A stretch of DNA of 64,000 nt, taken from contig JANSYA010000002.1 of NCBI GenBank assembly GCA_024742665.1, positions 186,001 to 250,000 on the forward strand. Direction: 5' to 3'. The position numbers and the translations under genes were made by a program. The stretch's first letter is position 1. Each line of letters starts with the position of its first letter. The notes beneath the pieces are model-generated. The model made no database searches and was not told where the DNA came from. It saw only the letters and a program-made list of their open reading frames with translations. The DNA comes from a bacterium. Its GTDB lineage: Bacteria; Spirochaetota; Leptospiria; Leptospirales; Leptonemataceae. Of this stretch, positions 26,356 to 33,194 are shown piece by piece.

Positions 26356-27164
26356 TCCGAAAGACGGCCCGTCAGCCAGAAGTCTCCGAACAGGATTCCG
26401 CCGGGCCGCGGTTCTTCTTCGAAATATCTGAGATCCGCCACGGCGTCGATCGCTCCTCCAAAGGTTTCAAGCAGCAGCCAGTAAAAATCGACTCCGGTAA
26501 ACTGGTTCGTCTGTCGGTGGACTTCGACGATTTCGCCCGCAAAGAGCGCAAGCGCCTCCGGCGGATCCGGATCGGGCTCGTCCTCTCCCGGGTTGAAAAG
26601 ACCGGTCGGAACGAAAGACTTCGACGCCCACCTGGGCTCCGAGTCCTGCTTCGCCGCAAATTCCGCTTCATCCCGAAAATAGCTGCAATCCTGGGCGAAG
26701 GCGGAGAGCTGCACGTCAACGATGCGCGGCAGAACCATGCCTGCGTGGACAAAAAAATCAGGCACATCAAAGACGAACGGACAGTCACCGCTCTCCGCCC
26801 CGGCATCCTCGTTGGCATCCTCGTTGGCATCCTCGGTGGTATCTTCGTTGGGATCTTCGTTGGGATCTTCGATGGGATTCGCCCAGCCGTGCAGGGCGCC
26901 GTCTAATTCGCTTTCGTGTCGTTCCACTGGCGCCGTAATCCTGACGCGCCGACGACTTGTGCCGCGAAAATGAGGATTCGCACCGATGCATTCATTTTGG
27001 GCGTTCATCTGTAGCCACAGCTCCGCGCCGGATGGATCTTCAAAAAGCAGATACGTTCCGCCGCTGACGGGAATTTCAGAACACCGCGAATAGACGGCTT
27101 CGATCAAACCCATAAAGGCTTCTTCGGAAGCGACGTCGAATCCTATATTGGAGAGATTGCTCAT
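26343..27164 (-). CDS. Unknown protein with acidic NED tetrapeptide repeats
   Basis: 273 residues, no signal peptide. The N-terminal ~90 residues are ordered ('MGLIEAVYSRCSEIPVSGGTYLLFEDPSGAELWLQMN'). A strongly acidic linker (~98-120) has six units of (N/T)EDx encoded by 12-bp DNA repeats. A second ordered region (~125-260) follows, with 'CPFVFDVPDFFVHAGMVLPRIVDVQLSAFAQDC' spread over ~126-160. I do not recognise the family; it is probably a two-domain cytoplasmic protein joined by a variable acidic tether. It is convergent with the sensor kinase, overlapping it by 13 bp. Repeat number is likely to vary between strains. Confidence 0.65.
   Translation of the reverse strand: MSNLSNIGFDVASEEAFMGLIEAVYSRCSEIPVSGGTYLLFEDPSGAELWLQMNAQNECIGANPHFRGTSRRRVRITAPVERHESELDGALHGWANPIEDPNEDPNEDTTEDANEDANEDAGAESGDCPFVFDVPDFFVHAGMVLPRIVDVQLSAFAQDCSYFRDEAEFAAKQDSEPRWASKSFVPTGLFNPGEDEPDPDPPEALALFAGEIVEVHRQTNQFTGVDFYWLLLETFGGAIDAVADLRYFEEEPRPGGILFGDFWLTGRLSDQSV
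26804..26874. repeat. 12-bp tandem repeats within the acidic-linker gene
   Basis: About six imperfect 12-bp units (plus-strand consensus close to CATCCTCGTTGG) encode Asn-Glu-Asp-Ala/Pro on the minus strand. Two sub-variants (GGCATCCTCGTT and GGGATCTTCGTT) are each repeated, as expected from slippage. The repeat keeps the frame, so copy changes only lengthen or shorten the acidic linker. Confidence 0.85.
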
Positions 27165-27227
27165 AGTTTCAGTTCGGCTGCTGATCGCACCGAGAGAGCA
27201 AGAATGGGCCGCGGATCCGGCCCGGGC

Positions 27228-27276
27228 AATAAAAAAACCCGCCGACCAACGCCCCGAAGGGCGCCAGCGAGCGGGC
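27228..27276 (-). terminator. Rho-independent terminator of the FcpA-like gene
   Basis: Read on the minus strand, a GC-rich stem (CCCGC at 27238-27242 pairing with GCGGG at 27271-27275, with an inner GCGCC-TTC-GGGGC hairpin) is followed directly by a run of seven T residues (27237-27231). It lies ~50 bp beyond the stop codon at 27327 and is the strongest intrinsic terminator in the window, fitting a highly expressed gene. Confidence 0.88.
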
Positions 27277-27326
27277 TTCCATTCACCTCTGAATAAGGGT
27301 GATTTAGCTTTAGAAATTCTAGCCTA

Positions 27327-28256
27327 TCAGGGCTGGACCGAGATGATCTCGTCGCGGTTTACAAGATTCACTACGTGCTTGTATTCTGCAGACTCTTTAC
27401 CGTACTTCAGCTCGGCTGCGCGGAGCAGATGCACATTCTTCTTGTAACGGAAGCGGAACATCTGGTCTTCAGTGCCGACGTTGTATTTCTTGATCATCTG
27501 TTCCTGGAAAGCGTAACACTGCGCAAGATATTTATGCGCCGGATACTCTTTCTCATTGGTATCGATTTCAATATAAAGTTCGAGGATGGAAATGCACTGC
27601 GGCAGGTTTCCCAGGTCGAACTGATACATCACCCAGTTACGGAAGACCGCTGAGAGCAGACGTTTGAAGGCCGGCTTTTCGCGCAGGTCGGGGTTCTTGA
27701 TTTCATCCATGTGATTGATCGCACGGGTGAAATAGGTTACCGACTCAAGCTTCGCGGTGCGCTTCTTGCGGTTGATTTGCCGCTCTTCACGCGCCTTGCG
27801 GTCGATGATCTGCCAGTACCATTTTTCGTTCAGATACTTGGCTTCTGCGCTCTGCTTGCGGAAGAGTTCCACTTCGTCGCGCATTTTGATGATGGTGTTT
27901 ACACCGGACTGGTATGCTGAAAGCGCCAGACGGTATTTGTTGTTCGCGAAAGCGCGCGACAGTTGATGCAGTTCAGAGAACGCTTTGTTGTAGTCGCGAT
28001 AGTCCGCATTTTTCCAGAGTTCTTCCGCCCGGAGGTTCCGGTCGCGGATCTGTTTTTCTTCGTCAGTCAGCGCGCTGATATCCACTTCTTCGGAGACCAG
28101 TTCGCCAGGAGTCGCCTCGAAAGGAGTCGGGTTAGCGGGGTTGGTATAGTTCGGCTGATTGCCGCCCTGGCCACCCTGGCCGCCCTGTCCTCCGCCCTGC
28201 GCCGCCAGAGGGGCCGCAATCGCGAGACTAATAATCAGGAACAGTAGTTGTTTCAT
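27327..28256 (-). CDS. FcpA-like periplasmic flagellar sheath protein (probable)
   Basis: 309 residues from the ATG at 28256, with GAAGGTG ~8 bp upstream. A signal peptide ends 'PLAAQ', followed by a Gly/Gln-rich and Asn/Pro-rich low-complexity segment (~20-48). The rest is almost wholly alpha-helical and TPR-like, with many Lys, Arg, Tyr and Glu ('[19 protein letters not shown]', '[20 protein letters not shown]'). Length, signal peptide, helical layout and 36-kDa size match my memory of FcpA, the flagellar coiling protein that coats the periplasmic flagella of Leptospira and sets their curvature. The strong terminator and clear ribosome-binding site suggest high expression. If not FcpA, it is another abundant periplasmic TPR protein. 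Confidence 0.6.
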   Translation of the reverse strand: MKQLLFLIISLAIAAPLAAQGGGQGGQGGQGGNQPNYTNPANPTPFEATPGELVSEEVDISALTDEEKQIRDRNLRAEELWKNADYRDYNKAFSELHQLSRAFANNKYRLALSAYQSGVNTIIKMRDEVELFRKQSAEAKYLNEKWYWQIIDRKAREERQINRKKRTAKLESVTYFTRAINHMDEIKNPDLREKPAFKRLLSAVFRNWVMYQFDLGNLPQCISILELYIEIDTNEKEYPAHKYLAQCYAFQEQMIKKYNVGTEDQMFRFRYKKNVHLLRAAELKYGKESAEYKHVVNLVNRDEIISVQP

Positions 28257-28752
28257 TGTTCGCACCTTCGATTCAGAGGTTTATTTCGATTCCACCCGTC
28301 CAGTATCACCTACCGGGCAGATCGAACCGTCTTATTGAAACCGGGCACAATTCACCCGGATTCACAATTCCTATCGGTGTATTCCATCCCGGAATCAACA
28401 GAAGCTGGCAAAAAACTGCCCCTCCACCCTCGGATTTAATGAAAAAAACACTCTTCATTGTATCCTGCCACACATTTCAGTGAAGCACTTTTCCACGAAA
28501 TCGGGTCAGGATGACTGGTTTTTCAAAAGCGGCGGGAACCTTCAGACAGGCGACATAATCCGGCGCGGGACCCGGCTGGATGATGTTCCGATACGGTCGG
28601 ATCAAGAAGCCTGTCCTGAAGACGCTGGAAATCTTGATACGGGAAGACGGGTCGCTTCAGGCTGTGTAACCGACGGGACCGACTCCTGATGCGGCTCCGA
28701 ACACATCAAAGATCCTATTGACAGCGCCTATCGATAGAGTACTCTCAATAAT
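28257..28752. other. Long intergenic region between two divergent genes
   Basis: This ~496-bp stretch lies between the FcpA-like gene (minus) and the YceK-like gene (plus). It is lower in GC than its surroundings and has no open frame with coding character. The minus-strand leader of the FcpA-like gene probably lies here. On the plus strand, TTGACA at 28718 followed 16 bp later by TACTCT (28740) is a possible promoter. The 10-bp palindrome AGAGTACTCT (28736-28745) overlaps that -10 and could be an operator. Confidence 0.35.
28718..28745 (+). promoter_or_regulatory. Candidate promoter and palindromic operator for the YceK-like gene
   Basis: A perfect -35 hexamer TTGACA (28718-28723), a 16-bp spacer and TACTCT (28740-28745) lie just upstream of the start at 28753. 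The palindrome AGAGTACTCT covers 28736-28745. The leader would be very short, so another start point is possible. Confidence 0.3.
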
Positions 28753-29145
28753 ATGCTCCGTCGAATCATCACGAACGCGTACGGCTTTGTCCTCGTACTG
28801 CTCCTGAGCAACTGTTCGACGATCATGACCATCGCATTCGTCGATGAAGCCGGCGTGTACAGCGGCACGCGCTTCAACGCAGCCATGGTCGCCACCGGCC
28901 CGGGCGTCGGCCATCCCCATCAGCCGATTCCGCAAAACTGCCTGTTTGCCGGCGGCCTGGTGGACCTGCCCTTCAGCCTGGTGATGGACACCGTCGCCCT
29001 GCCCTATACGATTCCGGTGTCGATCTACGAATCGGCGACTGCTGAGAATGATTCCTATGCTGATGATGACCAGGTAGGCGACGAAGACGGTGGCGATGGC
29101 AATGGCTACAATGACGAAGATCCAGACGCCGATTATTACGACTGA
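28753..29145 (+). CDS. YceK/YidQ-type small lipoprotein
   Basis: 130 residues. The signal peptide ends 'LLLSNC', so Cys21 is the probable lipid anchor. The mature part follows the YceK (DUF1375) pattern: 'YSGTRFNAAM', then 'DLPFSLVMDTVALPYTIP'. In YceK-family proteins the same 'DLPFS-x-x-x-D-T-x-x-LP' run is the family signature. The last ~35 residues are an acidic Asp/Gly/Asn tail (DDDQVGDEDGGDGNG and on), longer than in typical members and possibly calcium-binding. It probably resides in the periplasm or outer membrane. Function of the family is unknown. A second lipoprotein follows 71 bp downstream. Confidence 0.82.
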   Translation: MLRRIITNAYGFVLVLLLSNCSTIMTIAFVDEAGVYSGTRFNAAMVATGPGVGHPHQPIPQNCLFAGGLVDLPFSLVMDTVALPYTIPVSIYESATAENDSYADDDQVGDEDGGDGNGYNDEDPDADYYD

Positions 29146-29216
29146 TTCTAAAATCTGTTGGATCCTTCTTGAATCTGGAAGCGCAGGGCCGACCGGCGTG
29201 CTATCGTTGCCCGACT

Positions 29217-30104
29217 ATGAAGATGCACAAAATAATGCGCAGCATCGCCTTTGGTTCGATGGTCGCGAACGGCCTTCTCAATCTCGCCTGCGGAGAAACT
29301 GCTATGATTCAGCAGCAGCCATATCTCGAAGTCCAGCGCGAGCGCGAAGTGCGAATTCTCTCCGCGTTCTTCGGACTCGACGACGCGATGCCTTTGCGCA
29401 GCATCGCCCTGCATCTGGCGGCGCCCGGTCAGGACGGCATGCCCGTCGTATTTTCACATCAGCTCGATCCCGACAGCCTGCAGGCCGAATACTTTCTGAT
29501 TGAAACCAAAAGCGGAGCCCGCCATCGGCCGTTCTTCGCGACTCTCCGGCCCGCCGACGAGGAGTCCGAACTGCGGACCGCGCTCCTGATCGGGGATCTG
29601 GGCGATGCCGATCGCGACCCGCCGGTGCGGCTGCAAATCACGGGACCGCTGCGCACGCGCGATGGACGCAGTCTGGCGGGACTGGCGATCCAGATCACGC
29701 CGCTCGAAGCCGGACCGGACCTGGTGCACGCCGGATGGTTTCGTCCGGCCTGGCGTTCCGAACAAGCCCGGGCCGTCGGTAATTCTGAAAGCGACTGCCC
29801 CGCCGATCGCACGCAAACGATCGTCTACACGACCTGGTCCGGCGGGGTTCGGGCGATCGACGGCGACGAACCAGGGCCCCGGGAATTCGAAGGCTTTCTG
29901 GTTCGTTTACGCGGGGGCGACGGCACGATCCAAAAGATTCATCCCATCGCCTTCGGAGACATTGGCGACCGGGACAATCACCTGGATCTCTGCCTGTCGG
30001 CGGCAGGCACGCCGATCGCCGTAGACGTCGCCCCGGACACCCTGATCGATCCGCGCGGAGACGCGAATGCCGCTGTCACCGCGCAAATCGAAAGCTACCC
30101 GTAA
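29217..30104 (+). CDS. Lipoprotein of unknown function
   Basis: 295 residues from the ATG at 29217; the upstream open frame from 29169 lacks signal-peptide character. The signal peptide ends 'GLLNLAC', a good lipobox. The mature protein is a beta-rich domain of ~260 residues ('VRILSAFFGLDDAMP', 'GMPVVFSHQLDPDSLQAEYF', 'VRLQITGPLRTRDGRSLAG'), resembling Ig-like folds with a 'SHQLDPDSL' motif as in bacterial Ig (Big_5-type) domains. The C-terminus has 'NHLDLCLSAAGTPIAVDVAPDTLIDPRGD' broken over two strands. No enzyme motif is seen. Likely a surface or periplasmic binding protein. Confidence 0.68.
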   Translation: MKMHKIMRSIAFGSMVANGLLNLACGETAMIQQQPYLEVQREREVRILSAFFGLDDAMPLRSIALHLAAPGQDGMPVVFSHQLDPDSLQAEYFLIETKSGARHRPFFATLRPADEESELRTALLIGDLGDADRDPPVRLQITGPLRTRDGRSLAGLAIQITPLEAGPDLVHAGWFRPAWRSEQARAVGNSESDCPADRTQTIVYTTWSGGVRAIDGDEPGPREFEGFLVRLRGGDGTIQKIHPIAFGDIGDRDNHLDLCLSAAGTPIAVDVAPDTLIDPRGDANAAVTAQIESYP

Positions 30105-30172
30105 TCGGGTGCGGGCGGCGGCTTCTGGAGTTGACATCGCCTGCTCTGCTGGTTTGACTGTCACCAACGACA

Positions 30173-31141
30173 ATGCCGCCTCCCACCGCAGACAGCCAAC
30201 GCGAGATCGATTTTACCGCCGAGCTGGCCCGCTTCATCCAGGGCCGGGACGGCCGCGCCAATTGCAATCTGTGCTTTGACACGGGGATTCTGTACGACCG
30301 GAGCATGAGCCGCGGCGATCGAGGCGGCTACGTCCTCTGCGAATGCCAGAAGCGCCTCACCCGCTGCGAAGGCCGGCCGCCGTATGAATACTATGATCCG
30401 AAGACCCGCACGATGCTGCCCTGCCCGAGCAAGCCGGCGCGGATCGCCCTGAGCAAACTGCGGCTGCTGGAACAAAAGTCCGACATTCCGGCGCGCTACG
30501 CCGGCAAATTCTTAAACGATATTTTAATCGACCAGGCTGACATCTTCCTGGCCGCCGATCTGGCCTTCGACATCGCCTGCAATTTCGCGAACGGCGAAAG
30601 TCGCGGCCTGTATTTGCACGGCGGCACGGGTTCCGGTAAGACCCTGGTATCGTGCGCGCTCTTAAACGAACTGATGCGCTTTCATCTGGTGTCCGTGCGC
30701 TACGCGAAAATTTCGCGCGATATTCTGGGACGCCTGCGCGCGTCGTTCAATCCGAACTCCGAGTTTTACGGCGAAGGCCGCCGCATCGAACAGGATCTCG
30801 CGAGCGTTCCCGCGCTGGTCATCGACGACTTCGGCGTGCACAAAGAAACCGAGTGGGTCAACCAGGTCCTGTACGATCTGATCGACGCGCGCTACGAAAA
30901 CAATCTGCTCACCGTGCTGACTTCGAACGAACCCATGGATTCCTGGAAAGAGGTCGGCAGCGGCCGGGTCTACAGCCGCCTGCGCGAAATCTGCAAAGAG
31001 GTTCCGATCGAGGCGCCGGACTATCGTATCGAAAGCAGTCTGGCCCGGGAACCGGGCAACGCCTTTCCAACGTCGGCATCGTCTTCGGCCGGGGCTTCCT
31101 CGCCAGCGGGCGGCAGCGGCTCAAATACTCCAGGATTCTGA
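30173..31141 (+). CDS. DnaC/IstB-like AAA+ ATPase with N-terminal zinc-finger-like region
   Basis: 322 residues. The N-terminus has CNLC (31-34) and CEC (56-58), a probable zinc site as found in DnaC/DnaI-type helicase loaders. Walker A is GGTGSGKT (150-157) and Walker B is 'ALVIDDFG'; a sensor region follows with 'LLTVLTSNEP' and an arginine-finger-like 'SRLRE'. The last ~30 residues are a Ser/Gly/Pro tail. Such ATPases load the replicative helicase or serve transposases; no transposase is nearby, so a chromosomal helicase-loader-like role is more likely. Its TGA shares a base with the folK start. Confidence 0.88.
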   Translation: MPPPTADSQREIDFTAELARFIQGRDGRANCNLCFDTGILYDRSMSRGDRGGYVLCECQKRLTRCEGRPPYEYYDPKTRTMLPCPSKPARIALSKLRLLEQKSDIPARYAGKFLNDILIDQADIFLAADLAFDIACNFANGESRGLYLHGGTGSGKTLVSCALLNELMRFHLVSVRYAKISRDILGRLRASFNPNSEFYGEGRRIEQDLASVPALVIDDFGVHKETEWVNQVLYDLIDARYENNLLTVLTSNEPMDSWKEVGSGRVYSRLREICKEVPIEAPDYRIESSLAREPGNAFPTSASSSAGASSPAGGSGSNTPGF

Positions 31142-31572
31142 TGGCCCGCAGCCTGCTTTCGATCGGCTCGAACGTCGGCGATCGTTCCGAACAGCTGGAG
31201 CGGGCCCGGACGGAAATCGCGCGGCACGATCAAATCGAAATCCTGCGCGAAAGCACGATTCTCGAAAACCAGGCGATCCTGTTCGAAGACCAGGCCGACT
31301 TTCTGAATCAAATTCTCGAAATCGAAACCAGTCTAACGCCGCTCGATTTGCTGCGATTTTTGCAGATGATTGAAGACCGCCTGGGCCGGGTTCGGCGCTT
31401 TAAGTACGGTCCGAGAGAAATCGATCTGGACATCCTGAGCTACGACCGGCAAAAGATAAATACGGCGGATCTGACCCTGCCCCACCCGGGCGTTCGGGAC
31501 CGTGAATATTTACACCGGCTCCTGGCCGAATTAGGGGTACTCCCATCAGACTTAGAGGACGAAAGATCTTGA
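31141..31572 (+). CDS. folK: 2-amino-4-hydroxy-6-hydroxymethyldihydropteridine pyrophosphokinase
   Basis: 143 residues from the ATG at 31141 (TGATG overlap with the ATPase gene). It begins 'SLLSIGSNVGDR', as HPPK enzymes do, and contains the signature 'FKYGPREIDLDILSYD' near residue 90, including the two Asp residues that bind magnesium. The enzyme transfers pyrophosphate from ATP to the pterin in folate biosynthesis. It is slightly short for the family (usually ~160). The stop overlaps the TTG start of the acyltransferase gene, so these genes are co-translated although functionally unrelated. Confidence 0.95.
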   Translation: MARSLLSIGSNVGDRSEQLERARTEIARHDQIEILRESTILENQAILFEDQADFLNQILEIETSLTPLDLLRFLQMIEDRLGRVRRFKYGPREIDLDILSYDRQKINTADLTLPHPGVRDREYLHRLLAELGVLPSDLEDERS

Positions 31573-33194
31573 ACCCTGTCGAAAAGCTGCCTTTTATCGG
31601 CCGCCTCTTTAAGAAAAAAGCGCGCTCGGAGGCCCGGATCTATCAGGGCATCGAATCCGTGCGCCGCGATGCGAAGCCTTTGTTTTACGCCATCCGGGCT
31701 TTCTTCCGCATGGTGATTCGCACCCAGCACAACGAAATCCAGGCGCTCGGTCTCGAAAATATTCCCCCCGACGGGTCGGTGCTGCTCGCGGGCAATCATC
31801 CCAACAGCTTTCTCGATTATTTTAATCTACTGAACGTGGTCCGCCACCCCGTCGGCACGGCCGCCAAAGATACGATCACGAAATGGTTTTTACTCGGACC
31901 GATTCTGCGCGATCATATGCTGATGGTTCCGATCTCGCGCAAGATGGACCACGACGACAACTCCGACATGAGCGAAGAGGCCCGGCGCGCGTCGAACGCG
32001 GGATCGCTGCGCGAAGCCGTCGAGCTCCTGGTCAAAGGACGCCTCTTAAATATTTTCGTCGAAGGGCGCTCGACCGACAGCCGCAAATTAAACAAACTCA
32101 AGCTGGGTTTCATGTACATCGCGATTCAAGCGGAGAAGGAATTCAACTTCGACCTGAACCTGCGCATCGTTCCCTACGGCTTCTATTATTCGCGCATCAA
32201 TAAATTCCAGAGCTCGGTCTGCGTGATCTTCGGCCGGCCGATCAAACTCAAAGATCTCACGGAGCTGCCGGAAGACTTTCTCGCGCTGCCGGAAAGCGAT
32301 CGCAGCGCCATCGAAAAGAAGATCATGGTCGCCGGCAAGCAGCGGGTGTCCGACGCCATCGAAGACATTATTATATCGATTCGCGACAAACACCTGATCG
32401 ATCTCGTCGACGACGCCACCGCTTTGTATACGCTTTCGCCGATGAAGTACATGGGAGCCTACGGCAATATTCGCGAACAGTATCGCCTGTCGAAAATTCT
32501 GGCCGACAGCCTGATGGCCGCGAATCAAGACGAAGCCGGCCAGGAGCGTCTGACGAATCTCAAGCAGATGATGAGCCTGTACCGCAAGTCGATCAAATCC
32601 CTCGGATTGCGCGACGCGATCGTTCGCCGCGAACACACCGCGGCCGAATTCGGCTATCACGTGCGCGTTTTATTGACCGGCGTGCTGTACAGCCCCCTGA
32701 TCATATATGGTTTCGTCTTTAACTATCTGCCGCGCATCGCCGGCCGGGTCATGCGTTATCTCGTCATCGAAGTTCAAAAGCGCCCGCGCGTGGACGGCGA
32801 CGAGCAGGCGATGATCGCGGCGGTCGTCATCGCGCTGATCACCTATCCCTTGCTGGGCGTGCTGGTTTATTTCGGATTGAAGACCTACGCTCTGGAACCG
32901 CTGGTCGAAGGACTGCGGGCGGTCTTCGTCCATAGCGAATATTTCGCGCCGGCTGATTGGCTGACCGCGAGTTGGACCTGGATCTCCGGCACTCTGGGCG
33001 TAGCTTCGATTTATTTGATGGCGCGCCTGTGGCGCTTTTCGCTCTATCACGGACAGCGTTTAAAAGATGCCGTCTACTGGATGGGCGACTTTACAATCGA
33101 AGTCTTTCGCGGGCCGGCGGTGCGCGAACTGCGCAAGCAGCGCTACGAGATCATCGACACGATGGACTTCATCATCGGAGACTACGACCACTGA
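31569..33194 (+). CDS. PlsC-family glycerolipid acyltransferase
   Basis: 541 residues with a TTG start at 31569 that overlaps the folK stop (TTGA). Catalytic motif I reads 'GNHPNSFLD' (His77, Asp83), one residue longer than the canonical HX4D. Motif III is 'FVEGRSTDSRKL', and 'IVPYGFYY' is the strand before motif IV. Two or three hydrophobic helices at ~370-395, 415-440 and ~475-495 anchor the C-terminal half. The family moves acyl chains to glycerol-3-phosphate or lysophosphatidate on the cytoplasmic face. The protein is about twice the usual PlsC length because of the membrane C-terminus. A glycosyltransferase-like gene follows immediately, with gpsA elsewhere in the window. Confidence 0.85.
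   Translation: MNPVEKLPFIGRLFKKKARSEARIYQGIESVRRDAKPLFYAIRAFFRMVIRTQHNEIQALGLENIPPDGSVLLAGNHPNSFLDYFNLLNVVRHPVGTAAKDTITKWFLLGPILRDHMLMVPISRKMDHDDNSDMSEEARRASNAGSLREAVELLVKGRLLNIFVEGRSTDSRKLNKLKLGFMYIAIQAEKEFNFDLNLRIVPYGFYYSRINKFQSSVCVIFGRPIKLKDLTELPEDFLALPESDRSAIEKKIMVAGKQRVSDAIEDIIISIRDKHLIDLVDDATALYTLSPMKYMGAYGNIREQYRLSKILADSLMAANQDEAGQERLTNLKQMMSLYRKSIKSLGLRDAIVRREHTAAEFGYHVRVLLTGVLYSPLIIYGFVFNYLPRIAGRVMRYLVIEVQKRPRVDGDEQAMIAAVVIALITYPLLGVLVYFGLKTYALEPLVEGLRAVFVHSEYFAPADWLTASWTWISGTLGVASIYLMARLWRFSLYHGQRLKDAVYWMGDFTIEVFRGPAVRELRKQRYEIIDTMDFIIGDYDH

Noticed and set aside
30173..31141. DnaC/IstB-like ATPase as part of an insertion sequence or prophage
   Set aside because: No transposase, terminal inverted repeats, phage genes or base-composition change lie nearby, and the gene is fused in an operon with folK.
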